Below are positions 10,825 through 22,800 of a stretch of 64,000 nt of DNA, piece after piece (position 1 is the first letter of the stretch; each line of letters starts with the position of its first letter). Source of the DNA: Akebia trifoliata (taxonomy: Eukaryota > Streptophyta > Magnoliopsida > Ranunculales > Lardizabalaceae); NCBI GenBank assembly GCA_017979445.1, contig CM030714.1, forward strand, positions 43,911,220 through 43,975,219. Direction: 5' to 3'. A program made the translations under genes and the position numbers. The notes below the pieces were generated by a model. That model saw nothing but the letters and a program-made list of their open reading frames with translations. It searched no databases and was not told the DNA's origin.

Positions 10825-10868
10825 TTTGAAAAATGTTTGGCTTTCTTTAAGGCCTCTCAATGCTTCCC

Positions 10869-11441
10869 ATATATTAGATAGAATATACTTTTATGTCCTC
10901 TTTATTAAATTGCATCAAGTTGGATTAGTACTAATCTAAAAAATATTAATTTTTCGTATTATATTAAATCCAAAACGTTACATATCATATCCAATGACCA
11001 GGTTCAAACTTCAAATTATGGGTCTGATTGAGTCCAAATTGGGATCCGAACTACTAATTTTTTTTATTGGATTAATTCCAATTTGGTAACAATCCGATCC
11101 AAAATTGATTCATTGATAGTTCTACCATTATCTCATATGATCTCAAATTACGATCTATTCAATTGGCAGGTCGAACAAAAAAACAAAACAATGGGGTAGT
11201 CGATACTCTATAGATGTATAAGATCCAAAACATGGCCTCTTCGGATCCGTAAACTTAGAATCCGGATAGAGTATTTTCAATTCCAATAAAAACCTGACTT
11301 GACCTTACCAAGATTTGATTTGGTTCAACCATATCATGATTGGATAGGGACATGATCCCAAAATATGAGAAAATATAAACTTGACCTGTATATTTTGTAT
11401 TTTTTTGTCACACATATGATGTATATCTATAATTTTATATT
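10869..11441. other. Intergenic, AT-rich, no gene seen
   Basis: This holds degenerate GGATTAGTACTAATC and TTGGATCCGAA-like motifs resembling old hAT MITE interiors. No boundaries could be set. Similar sequence continues after the foldback element at 11778-12000, so that element may have inserted into this one. Confidence 0.4.
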
Positions 11442-11777
11442 AGGAGACGATTCATGGGATAACAATTGTGACAATATCTATGACAAAAAATTTTGTAAAT
11501 CACTTTTGATGGGGTAAAAGTTTCGGAATGAGCTGATTTTTGGTAAGGATGATCTCTATAATTTACAAGTTGAAGAATCGTGGACTGTCCATTTTTTTAT
11601 AAACTCGTTTTGATGGGTTAGAAGTTTTGGAATGAGTTGATTTTTGGTGAGGATGATTTCTATGGTGAGGAGATTATTCTTACTATAAATCAGTCCATTC
11701 CAAAACCTCCAATCCATATAAGACAAAAATCCTTGTCATATATGTTGTCACAATTATTGTCCCATGAACTGTCCCCT
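11442..11777. mobile_element. Foldback element, copy D
   Basis: The left arm (ATTCATGGGATAACAATTGT) pairs with a right arm that ends in CAATTATTGTCCCATGAACT. The inner core (GTTAGAAGTTTTGGAATGAG and its diverged inverse) is shared with copies A-C. Its termini differ from those of all other copies. Confidence 0.8.
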
Positions 11778-12057
11778 TTTATATATTATCATCAAATAAG
11801 ATTAGATTGGATTACGTTCTTGAATTTTTTGAATTGGATTGGCTCTAAATATTAAGTATTATATCGGATTAGTACCTAATTGGGCTATCAATACATGTGA
11901 CAAGATCCAAAATCCATTCCATTTCGATCTGCTAACATTGTATCTAGATTAAAGTCAATAAGGATCCCATTTGATAACCTATGAGATTGGTACCATGTTC
12001 TAACTCAATGGGCCCTGATATTAATATGATAACATGTGAGAAATGTTGTAAATTTTG

Positions 12058-12434
12058 GGTTTTGTTAAAATGTGTCCTAAGGGCACTCCTTAAGGTGCAT
12101 TAAATACATCTTGAAAATATACCTTTTAAGGATAATAAAATATAAAAATATTGGAAAACATTTTTAGTAGGATTATAAATTTTCAAAGTACATTTAATGT
12201 AAAATCATGATAATCTTACTTACTCACTTGGCATATTCAATTGACACCCTTGATATGGTAGGTTTGAAAATCGTAGACCTGCTCTTCTCGAGATATGAGA
12301 ATTATAATTTTGTATCTTGAGGATAATAGATCTACGATTTCTAAACCTATCACATCAGGGTGTCGATTGAGTATGCCACATAGGTAAGTCAAATTCTCAT
12401 TGTATCTTAAGGTAAGGGCACGTGTTAACAAAAT
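12058..12434. mobile_element. MITE containing an inner foldback MITE (12217-12390)
   Basis: The outer ends are TTTTGTTAAAATGTGTCC on the left and, inverted, ATTTTGTTAACACGTGCCC on the right. A related copy lies at 25428-25585. The inner part is a long imperfect hairpin with arms of about 70 bp (GGCATATTCAATTGACACCC on the left). This suggests one foldback inserted in another, or one composite element. Confidence 0.65.
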
Positions 12435-12738
12435 GTCGAGTTTATTTATATTTTGTGTATCAAATTGAATTTGATATAATCCAAAATTGATAGAATACTA
12501 TCAAATTAGATTTGACTATGAATATCAAAGCTGTGAGAAATCTGACAACTCAATAAGAATCTAACGCAATTATTCTAAAGGACACGTAAGGAGGTTGAAA
12601 ACACATGGAAGTATCTCAAATTTGACACGTGGCATTCATTTGATAGGACCATTGAAATTTAGTGGAATTCGGAGCATTGTATCATTCCACACATAAATTC
12701 ATAAAAAAAGTAGCCGTTAGAGGCAAAGGCCGACAACA

Positions 12739-13885
12739 AATATTTAAGGCATGATGTAAAAGCGACAGAAAACGTAACAGCCTCCATCTTCATCTTGTCT
12801 TTTTTTTTTTTCTCTTTTTCTTCTGTGAAAAAAGGCGTATTTTAGCAGAATCTCACTTTACTAGTCAAAAGAGTTCATTAGTACTCTCTTTTGTTCTTCA
12901 ACTTTAAAGGAAATTGAATCTCTTTTGTTCTTGTTCAGATCTGCAACTCTGCTTTTCGTTTTTTCCCAAAGTTGATTCAGTCTGTTTGGGTTTTTGTTGT
13001 TTGTGAATCATCAAATAGAGTTCAGAAGACTACTAATTCTGGGTATGAACCTTTTAAACTTCTCTTTAATGGGTTAATTCATCTTTGTTTTGTTTTGGTG
13101 TTTTTGAGTTTAGTTTTAGATAAGAACAATTTTGTGTGTTATCTTGTTGAAGTTTTTTTATTTGATTGTTGAGGACTTCAGGATTACTGGGTTTTTTGTT
13201 TAATGGTTGCCTTTAGTTGTTTATAATGGATGGAATTAATAGATATTGTAAAAAAGAAATGGAAATAATGAAGGAAGTACTTAAATCAAAACTTTGGAGA
13301 TCACAAATTTATCCAAGAATCTTTTGAATTTTGAGTTTGAGATTGGAAATTCAGTAATGGGTCCACATTTGAATTTTGAGTTGGAGATTGGAAACTAAAT
13401 GTCTTATAATTTTATTTTTATTTTTCTTCTTAGCCAACTTCCTTGTCTCTGCTATCTCACTTTATCAACATGTTGTTTCTTGATTGTCGAGTATTTAACA
13501 TTATAATATATGTATCTCACTTCAAGGGCCATATACAAAACCGAACTTTGTGCCAAACATTTTTCAATATATGGGTTAGAAGTTTCCGAATGGGCTGATT
13601 TTTGTGAGGATGATCACTATGATGAGGACATCATCTTCACCAAAAACCAGCCCATTCGGAGACTTCTAACCCCAGTTTACAAGTTGAACCTAACCCATAT
13701 ATGTATGTATGTATGTATTGTTGTGTTCTTTTTGGGGATTTTTTTTAATTTTATTATTAGTCTATGATACGTTATTGCTTCATGTTGTTGGTTTGATTTA
13801 TAATTCTTTTTTTGGAGCAAATTATCTTATATAAGAGTTTACTTCTTTGCAGGGAATAATTGTCATCTTTCTTTGGAAGGGTTAG
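12739..13885 (+). promoter_or_regulatory. Probable promoter, 5' UTR and 5'-UTR intron of the OSCA gene
   Basis: A TATA-like ATATTTAAGG lies at 12739, followed by a pyrimidine-rich leader. A GTATGA donor at 13043 and a TTTGCAG acceptor ending at 13852 define a likely 5'-UTR intron. The short second leader exon (13853-13885) leads into the ATG at 13886. The intron contains a truncated foldback element (13545-13690). The transcription start is inferred, not seen. Confidence 0.5.
13545..13690. mobile_element. Foldback element remnant in the OSCA leader intron
   Basis: The core GGGTTAGAAGTTTCCGAATG pairs with AGCCCATTCGGAGACTTCTA, and GTGCCAAACATTTTTC is also present as in other copies. Recognisable outer terminal repeats are missing on the right, where a short TATG microsatellite (about 13699-13718) follows. 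Confidence 0.7.
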
Positions 13886-16800
13886 ATGGCTACACTTGTA
13901 GACATAGGGGTTGCAGCAACTATCAATATTCTCACTGCATTAGCTTTCTTTGTGGCATTTGCCATACTAAGATTGCAACCCTTCAATGATAGGGTATACT
14001 TTCCCAAATGGTATCTTAAGGGTCTAAGAAGTAGTCCGATGCACTCAGGAGCATTTGTGAGCAAGTTTGTTAATTTGGACTTTAGATCGTATGTGAGGTT
14101 TCTAAATTGGATGCCGGATGCATTGAGAATGCCAGAACCCGAGCTTATTGACCATGCAGGACTTGACTCTGTTGCTTACTTGCGGATTTACTGGCTTGGG
14201 TATGCTCCAATAGACTCCAACCTCTTTTCTTTTCTTTTCATTTTGTTGTTTACTTTTATCAATCTTGTTCTTTTTGTTTTTGAATTTAGTTAGTTACTTG
14301 TAATATGGGAACATAATTTTGCTTCTTTCTATGAACATTAAAAGTCTAGGAATTTGGTATGGAGTTGTATGTGCCTAGTTTTAGTTGGTATGGCCTTGGG
14401 TATGCATAGTCTTAGCTTGGTTTGGTTAAGGATTTGGTAAGGAGTTGGGTGTGTGAACAATTTAGTGAAAATTATTATGACGTTCCTTTCTTGTCTGAGT
14501 TTCATAGACACCACAAGATTCTACAAATCACTTGACTTGGCTGAGGTTTTCAAATGGCCAGCCAACTATGACACAATTTTTTTCTATTTTGACATCTATT
14601 TTTGTGCTACATTCCACTTGGCTCTTGGTTAAAAAGAATAATTGAAAATTTTCAAAATTAATATACAATTTTTTTAACTTTCCCAAGAAGGTAATTTTTT
14701 GAGGTGTGTTTGAGAACACTCCAAGAGTTATCCTTATCTCCTTGGATAGTAACATAGCGACTTCTTTACATCTATCAAACAATGGGCCCCTTCCCGAGAT
14801 GGTTCATTCCAATAAAAAATGATACAACATATATATTTTTTTCAGATGAGTTCAATTTATTAATAAGAAAAGAGAGGTCGAGGAGACCAGCCCACTTACA
14901 AAAACACTACACCCAATAACCACAACAAACAAGCAGCAACCCACGCAAAAAACAGATGAAGTACTACAAACTGACTCCCATCTCCCCAAGACATCCCCAA
15001 ATAGCACCACTTAGAACTCTTTGAAAACTTTGCACCAAAATTAAAGACATCCCAAAATCTTCGAAAATGTGGTCGTTTGTCTCCAGGGCCATAACCCTCA
15101 AACACACTGCAAAAGGGGTGAGAGACCACAGCAACCTTTTGGCCACAAAAAAGGTGTTTCCAAGGAATTGATATGACATATATACTTCTGTAAAGGATAA
15201 TTTCAGAACTTCTTATATTTGTTTTTAGGCTATACTCAATTTACCTGCAACTGGGAAGACACATGTTTTATTGTGTTTCTGATTATGGGACAATCTTTTC
15301 ATAATCCGATGTTAACTAACATCAGTTATGCATAGGAATCGGTTTATGGGAAAGAATAGAATCTAGAATCCAAAACGCATCCGGAAACGTAAATTCATGA
15401 AGTTTTATATATGTTTTTGTAATTCTACCTATTTTCAATTATTTAAAAGTAATCCAACACCTTGATTATAATGTGAATGTAAAAACATACATGGTTATTA
15501 CTTTTTAAATCCTCTTTCTTCTGGATGGAGCATTGCTTTATTTGTTGTAGATATTATCTCAAATCCTAAATGAATTAATCTTCCTGCAATGTTTTGTACT
15601 TTCTTTTCTTTGGTTCTAATTATCTTCTTTATTTATTTCTTGGCAGCCTTAAAATCTTTGTTCCAATCACATTCCTTGCTTTTGCAATCTTGGTACCTGT
15701 CAATTGGACTAACGATACACTAGAACGTTCAAATGTAACTTTCAGTGACATAGATAAACTTTCTATTTCAAATATTCCTACTGGATCAAAAAGGTATGTA
15801 ACCATCTTTTGTTGGTGAAATATTTTTGCATTATTCATGGCACCCTGACTTGCGAACAATATCATATTCTTTCATTATTTCTTTTCTTTTTATTTTTCCT
15901 TTTCTTTTCTCAATATTATTTTGATTTTCTTATTTCCGTGAAAAATGGAAGCTTTACCATGACTATATTTCATTAAGTAAAGTGCATGACCGCATGATAC
16001 AATTAATAAACAATACTGACGTTATAATTTTTTTTAAGTAAGAATACGTCATGAACTTTTACAATCTATATGCTCTAAATTTGATTATAATATATGCTCT
16101 AAATTTGATTATAAATCTGTTCTCCTCGTGTCATAAATTTTGGGTTCACTGAATAATCCAGATTGTACCTTCAATTTTGCTTGGGGACATAGCATATCCA
16201 ATTTTATAAGAAGTTCAATTGATACCCTATTGGTCACTGAGAACAAAGAAATTATTTCACTTAGCTTGTTTGTGCAACAAAGTTCTGATCATTTTCTATA
16301 TTTCAGGTTTTGGACTCATTTAGTGATGGCTTATGTCTTTACCTTTTGGACATGTTATATTCTGCATAAGGAGTATGAATTAATGGCGTCGATGAGATTG
16401 CATTTTCTTGCATCAGAGCAACGTCGTCCAGATCAGTTTACAGTATGAACTCTATTTTTCATCAATTTAATATAATTTTTAAGAGAGAATCCTCAAAAAA
16501 TAGACCCTTGAATTGGTTGCACCAAAAGAACAACCACCCCAAAATGTTGATAATCACGGATTGGCAATCCTACTCTTTCCCTCTGAAGGGGATCGACCAT
16601 CCATATACTTACATGAAAACGCTTCTCATTATGAATTTTGATCCTCTACAGGTCCTTGTGAGAAATGTCCCCCCGGATCCTGACGAATCAGTTAGTGAGC
16701 TTGTGGAGCATTTTTTTTTGGTCAACCATCCAGACCACTATCTCACTCATCAGGTTAGGTCCTTGTAGTTGAAACTTTTCAATGTGTGTGTGGGGCCCAG

Positions 16801-19800
16801 ATAATACTGATTTCTACTTCCTCAGTCCCTCTTGAATGTCCCACATGAACATCATGTTGGACAGTCCAACCGTACAATGAGATACTGTGGAGACCATTCT
16901 AAAAAAATATCAATTCGTTCCATCTCTTCCTAATCTCATGAAAAGTTGGCTTCAAATGGAAAAAAAAAAAACTGTTTAAACTATTAATTCGGACAAGCTT
17001 TTATGGAGATACTGTGGAGACCGTACAATGAGATACTGTGGAGACCATTCTAAAAAAATATCAATTCGTTCCATCTTTTCCTAATCTCATGAAAAGTTGG
17101 CTTCAAATGGAAAAAAAAAAAAACTGTTTAAACTATTAATTTGGACAAGCTTTTATGGAGATTCAGAATGGTAGTCATGATGATCTTAGTAAGGATGACC
17201 CATTGTACGGTTTGATCGTCAAACATAAATATCTTCTTTCAGAATATATATTTACAATTTTCTGTTTATGTCCCATTATATATATTTCAATTGTCTTCTA
17301 TCCTGTTCTGTGAACCCTTGTACTGCAATTTTCAATTGAACTATTATTGTTATAGCGTTGGAGAAATTTTTCCTTTTTTGTTAATATAGAGAAGTCATGC
17401 AGGTTGTATACGATGCAAACAAACTTTCTAAGCTGGTGGAGGATAAGACAAAGATGCAGAACTGGCTTGATTACAATCAGATTAAATACTCTAGAAATCA
17501 ATCTAAACGGCCAACAAGGAAGGTACTACAATGCTCAGGACTTTATGCTTAGGTCAATTTTTTTTAAGTTCTAGTGTCTTTACTCCTTACATGTTTAATA
17601 AATGTGGCATCGTGCTATTTTTCTCATTGGCCACTGATCTCCTTATGTGTATTGCTTTTGTTAAACAGACTAGTTTTCTAGGCCTTTGCGGAGATAAAGT
17701 GGATTCAATTGATTATTACACATCTGAGATCGAAAAGCTATCAAAAGAAGTAAGTACTGCTTGTTGAGCTTCTTGCAGGGTACCTACTTTTTGAAATGTT
17801 AATAGTGTTAGTTTGGTAATTACTTGAAAAGTCATTTTTATTCCTCTTTCCGAGTAATTTCTACCCCATGAACATTTTGTTGTTTATATTTTATTAATGT
17901 CCTTAAGACTTTCTTTTTTAAGGGAAAAAAAGAAAAAGAAAAATAGGACTCTGTTTTGTTTTTTGCTTGTTCATGAAGTCTTGAATGGGACATGCAACTA
18001 TTGCTCGTTCATTATATATCTCCGGTCAGTAACATTACAAGTTCACATCATGAAACTAATGGGTTAGGTATTTTAATTGCCTTAATAGGTGATAAATTTG
18101 GGGATCCAACTCAAAACCAAGTGGTTATGAGTGGAGAGGCCCAGAAGCTTACAAGGGGAGAGAAAGGCAATGAGTGCCCAATGTGGGATTAAACTCAACA
18201 CGCCCACGCACGTGTAGGCCAGATTGAGCCAAAGCACGTGGAGATATGAACTGGGTGACGTTGAAGAGAGAAAGGCCTGCTTTGATACCATGATAAATTT
18301 GGGGGTCCAACTCAAAACCAATTGACTATGAGTGGAGAGGCCCATGAGCTTGAGGCAATGAGTGTCCAATGTGGAACTAAACTCAACCATAAGTTCATGT
18401 AATACATATAGAAACAAAATGCTATTAGTATTTCATTGAATTTCAATCCCAAAAATAACTTGAGGAGTTACGAGTTTTTTTTTCTAAGAGAAGTAATTGT
18501 GGGACGATCCTCAACATATCTAAACTAACATATTGAGTGAAGCCTAGTATTTATTACATAGTAAAGCTGGCAATACCCACTTTTTGGAAGATTTCTTCCA
18601 TTATTGTCACATATAAAAAGATGTTTAAAGAATGTTTGTTTTCTTTATGGCTTGTGCATAATATTACTCTAGATGGGGGCTCCGTTTATTACACATTGCA
18701 TCTGAGGAGGCAGACTCAACATGTTTAGCATGTCACCCTTCCCATGTGGCAAGTTTCGACCCAATAGCCTTCTGGCACGTTGGGTCTAAAGGTTGTATGT
18801 TTATTACACAGTAAAGCTGGCCATACCCACTTTTTGGAAGATTTCTTCCATTATTGGCATATATAAAATGATGTTTAAGGAATGTTTGTTTTCTTTATGG
18901 GCTGTGCATGACATTACTCTAGATGGGGGCTCCATTTATTACACATTGCATCTGAGGTGGCAGACTCAACATGTTTTGCATGTCGCCCTTCCCATGTGGC
19001 ACGTTTCAACTCAATAGCCTTCTGGCACGTGGATCTAATGTATTTTTTTAAAACATTATGGACTAAAAGGTTGTATGTTTCCTATTGTCTATCTCACTAT
19101 TGAAATTCTTACATAAAATTTTGTTTTTGTACATAATGTCAGCTTCCTTCTTTGCACAAGTGGGGCTTCAAGTATAGTACTTGCTTAATTTTCTTATCTT
19201 AAACCTGGAACACGTAGCCTGGCCTATGCCAAGGATCTTTATTTTTCAGTACCAATGCTCCATGAAATGGATCTAATTGGTTGAAGTGATTGGATTGAGT
19301 TTGTCCCTAATTCTCTGCTTGATATGTTATTTGAATTTTTCCACTCTAATTTAATTTAATTTGAGTAAATACCGAGTGCTAATTATGTGTTTTTCGTCAT
19401 TTCTGGTGATTTTGTGGAAGGGCAGATAGAAGCAGAGCAAAAAAAGATTGCGAACAACCCTAAGTCAATCATGCCAGCAGCATTTGTTTCCTTTAAAACT
19501 CGGTGGGCCGCTGCCGTTTGTGCACAAACTCAGCAGTCCAGAAATCCAACTGTATGGTTGACAGAGTGGGCTCCTGAGCCCAGAGATGTCTATTGGCACA
19601 ACCTCGCGATTCCTTTTGTTTCACTTGCAATTCGGAGGCTGATTATAGCTGTTGCTTTCTTCTTCCTTACTTTCTTTTTTATGATCCCAATAGCAATGGT
19701 ACAGTCCCTTGCAAACATTGAAGGAATTGAGAAGGCAGCACCATTTCTGAAACCTGTGATTGAAATGTGAGTATACTCTACTTATAAGGCTCAGTATGGC

Positions 19801-22800
19801 GGTGTTGCTCTTCATTTTAGTAATATTTTACTTAAAAAGATTTGCTCGCTTCATGTTGCATTCCTACTAAGGTGTTAAAGACTAATTATGGTTGGTTAAT
19901 GATGGTCCCTATAACTACTTAAAGATATTGCATAGAATTATGGTGTATGGAAATGTTGTCATTTACTTTTAAATTGTAGGAGATAGTATAAGCAGATATG
20001 AACAAGATGTGATTCTAGAACAAATTGAATGGAGTAACAACTGACCCCAAATCAATGGGATAAGTCTTTGATGGGATTAATTTACTTTTAAATTTTAGTG
20101 TTACTTTTTCCTCATTATCTACTTAAATAAACCTTTCTTTCTCTGTGGCAGCCCTTAGGGGTTGCAAGTTATGCCCATTGTTTAGTCAGTTGTTTAATAA
20201 GTGTTACTAACTAGCATATATTCACAATAGCCTGAATTTTCATGCAGGCATGTAATCAAGCCAATCATCCAAGGTTTTCTACCTGGGATTGCTTTAAAGA
20301 TATTCCTCATTCTTCTTCCAACAATATTGATGTTAATGTCTAAAATTGAAGGCTTAGTCTCTATATCAGCTCTGGAGAGGAGATCTGCAGCTAAATATTA
20401 TCTTTTCATACTTGTTAATGTGTTCCTTGGGAGCATAATCACTGGAACTGCATTTGAACAACTAGATTCTTTTATCCACCAATCGGCAAATGAGTACGTT
20501 CCCTCACCGACATGCAGTATGTTTATAATGTTTCTGTACCTTTTAAAAACACAAACTTCTTCAATCATTTTTCAAATTCCTTGGTCATCTTTTTTCCCAC
20601 CCGAAGTTAGAATTTCATTGAGAGATGTCATATTTGATAAATGGGTTTATTTATGCAGTATTCCAAAAACAATCGGTGTGTCAATTCCAATGAAAGCAAC
20701 TTTCTTTATTACTTATATAATGGTTGATGGATGGGCTGGAGTTGCTGGGGAGATTCTAAGGTTGAAACCGTTGATAATGTTCCATTTGAAGAATTTCCTC
20801 TTAGTGAAGACGGAAAAGGATAGGGAAGAGGCAATGGATCCAGGAAGTCTTGGTTTTAACACAGGAGAACCTCAAATACAATTCTATTTCTTACTTGGAC
20901 TTGTTTATGCAGTCGTTACACCGATTCTACTTCCTTTCATAATAGTATTCTTTGGCCTGGCATATGTTGTATTTCGCCATCAGGTAAGTAATTGGCATTT
21001 TACTTATAAATTTGGGTTTTGTGTTCTTTACTTCAACTTCAGAATAATGCATTTTCTTTTTTCATTCATGAATCAAGAGGGATGAACAATCTTGTATGAC
21101 TTTGTGTTATGTGTAAGAGAGATATGAGAACCTACTTCACTCATGAATCAAGGGAGATGAACAATTTAAAAGAAAATTTAAATAAGTGTCGTTCCATACT
21201 GACTTCGTTGGACACTGCATTCAACACTGTGCTGAAATGGCCGTGCACAGAGAACCATATATATCTTTTGTCACGATACAAGGAAAAAAATCTATGGTTC
21301 TCTGTGCACTGCCACATCAGTGGAGTGTTGAACGCAGCTCCCAATGAAGTCAGTTCAGCACTTTCCTTTAAGCAAGGCTACCATGACCCCAAAAATGCCA
21401 AGTGACACTTTCTAGGACCCTCTGAATTGTCAGCACTCTACCCCAGGAGTTGAAACCCCTTTTTTTTTACGTCTCGCTGATGTGGCATGTGGCATTTTTT
21501 GGGTATGGGGTCATGTGGGAAGCTAGGAGTTGAATATATCTGACAAATCATTGAATCCTCTATGTAGAAATTACACATACAAGTTAACCATGATGAGTCA
21601 AAGGGACACTCCTTCAGTAACTCTTATAATTTTAAGTTACATAGTCTATCTATAATCTGTGACAGATATCTTCTAGTGTTTGGTCATTTAGAGTTAGATT
21701 TATCTAGAAAAGTTAGTTCTTCACTTGCTGCTTATTGATTAATGAGAGAAAATGCTTCTCCTTAAAAGTCTAAATTAAGAAGAGGGCACCCAGTTGTTCA
21801 TCTTCTCTAAAGATGCGGAGGACAATGTTTGCATTACTTTACCTATCAGAAAAAGAGAATGTTTGCACTTCTTACATAAAAGTGAGGAAATGCTTGTTTT
21901 ACACTTTCTAGCTCAAGGTAAGTGTTGAAGACATTAGTTGACAAGTGGTTAAGTTTTAGGTCAAAGGGTACTCATAATTTCAGTTACACTCATGGTTTTA
22001 TATCTCGTCTGAGACCGAGACAACTCATCCAATATGTCTCGGTATCGACCGATACATCTTGGTCATCCACCAACAAGACGGATAGGCAAGTCAAACGTAT
22101 TGGATGAGATTTAAAACCATGGTTCATTTGTCGCATTGTTGAATGAGACGACTCAAACGTATCAAAAAACTCGTCTGAGACAACTCGATCTTGTTCATGG
22201 ACGAGATGGAGACGTCAAAACGAGTTTTAAAACCATGGTTACACTAAGTTGTGGAATAAAATTTTCACCATTGCTGCTTATTGTTGATGAAATAAATGTT
22301 CATTTAGATTCTCACTCCGTTTTTTTTTCTGGCTAGAGTTTCTGTATGTTCATTCACTGGAAATCTCTATTGAACATTTTTAATGTAATTGTAGTGTCTT
22401 CAGAAGTCTTCACTATTTCCTTTTGTGCTATCCCGTGCTTTAGAAATCATACTTGGTATTGTTTGCTGTATTTGTCTAGATAATCTCTCTTTTTTTGTCT
22501 AATTTAAGTTTTTGTATGATACAGATTATAAATGTTTATAATCAGGAATATGAGAGTGGAGCGGCATTCTGGCCTGATGTCCATGGGCGTATTATAGCTG
22601 CATTGATTATATCACAGTTGCTTCTAATGGGTCTATTGAGTACAAAATCAGCAGCACAGTCAAGTCCCTTCCTCATTACGCTTCCAGTGCTCACCATATG
22701 GTTCCATAGGTTTTGCAAAAAACGTTTTGAACCTGCGTTTGTTAGATATCCGTTGCAGGTTAGTTGGAACTAGTGTACGCTTCTTTATTATTAGCTTATG

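Larger units (their letters stand above)
7920..10868. mobile_element. Foldback element, copy with nested insertions
   Basis: The left end (GGGGGAGTGTTCAGATGCCT) pairs with the right end near 10835-10868 (inverted: GGGAAGCATTGAGAGGCC). The shared core lies at about 7983-8030 and 8275-8370. The element is split by the MITE at 8389-10824, which is itself split by the insertion at 8533-10783. Without them the element would be about 500 bp. Confidence 0.75.

Noticed and set aside
14896..15179. Minus-strand frames of 71-77 codons as a gene within OSCA intron 1
   Set aside because: They overlap each other in different frames and end in a LINE-like 3' tail, so they fit a decayed retroelement better.
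18082..18417. 111-codon minus-strand frame in an OSCA intron
   Set aside because: It spans both LTRs of the TRIM and arises from the repeated sequence.
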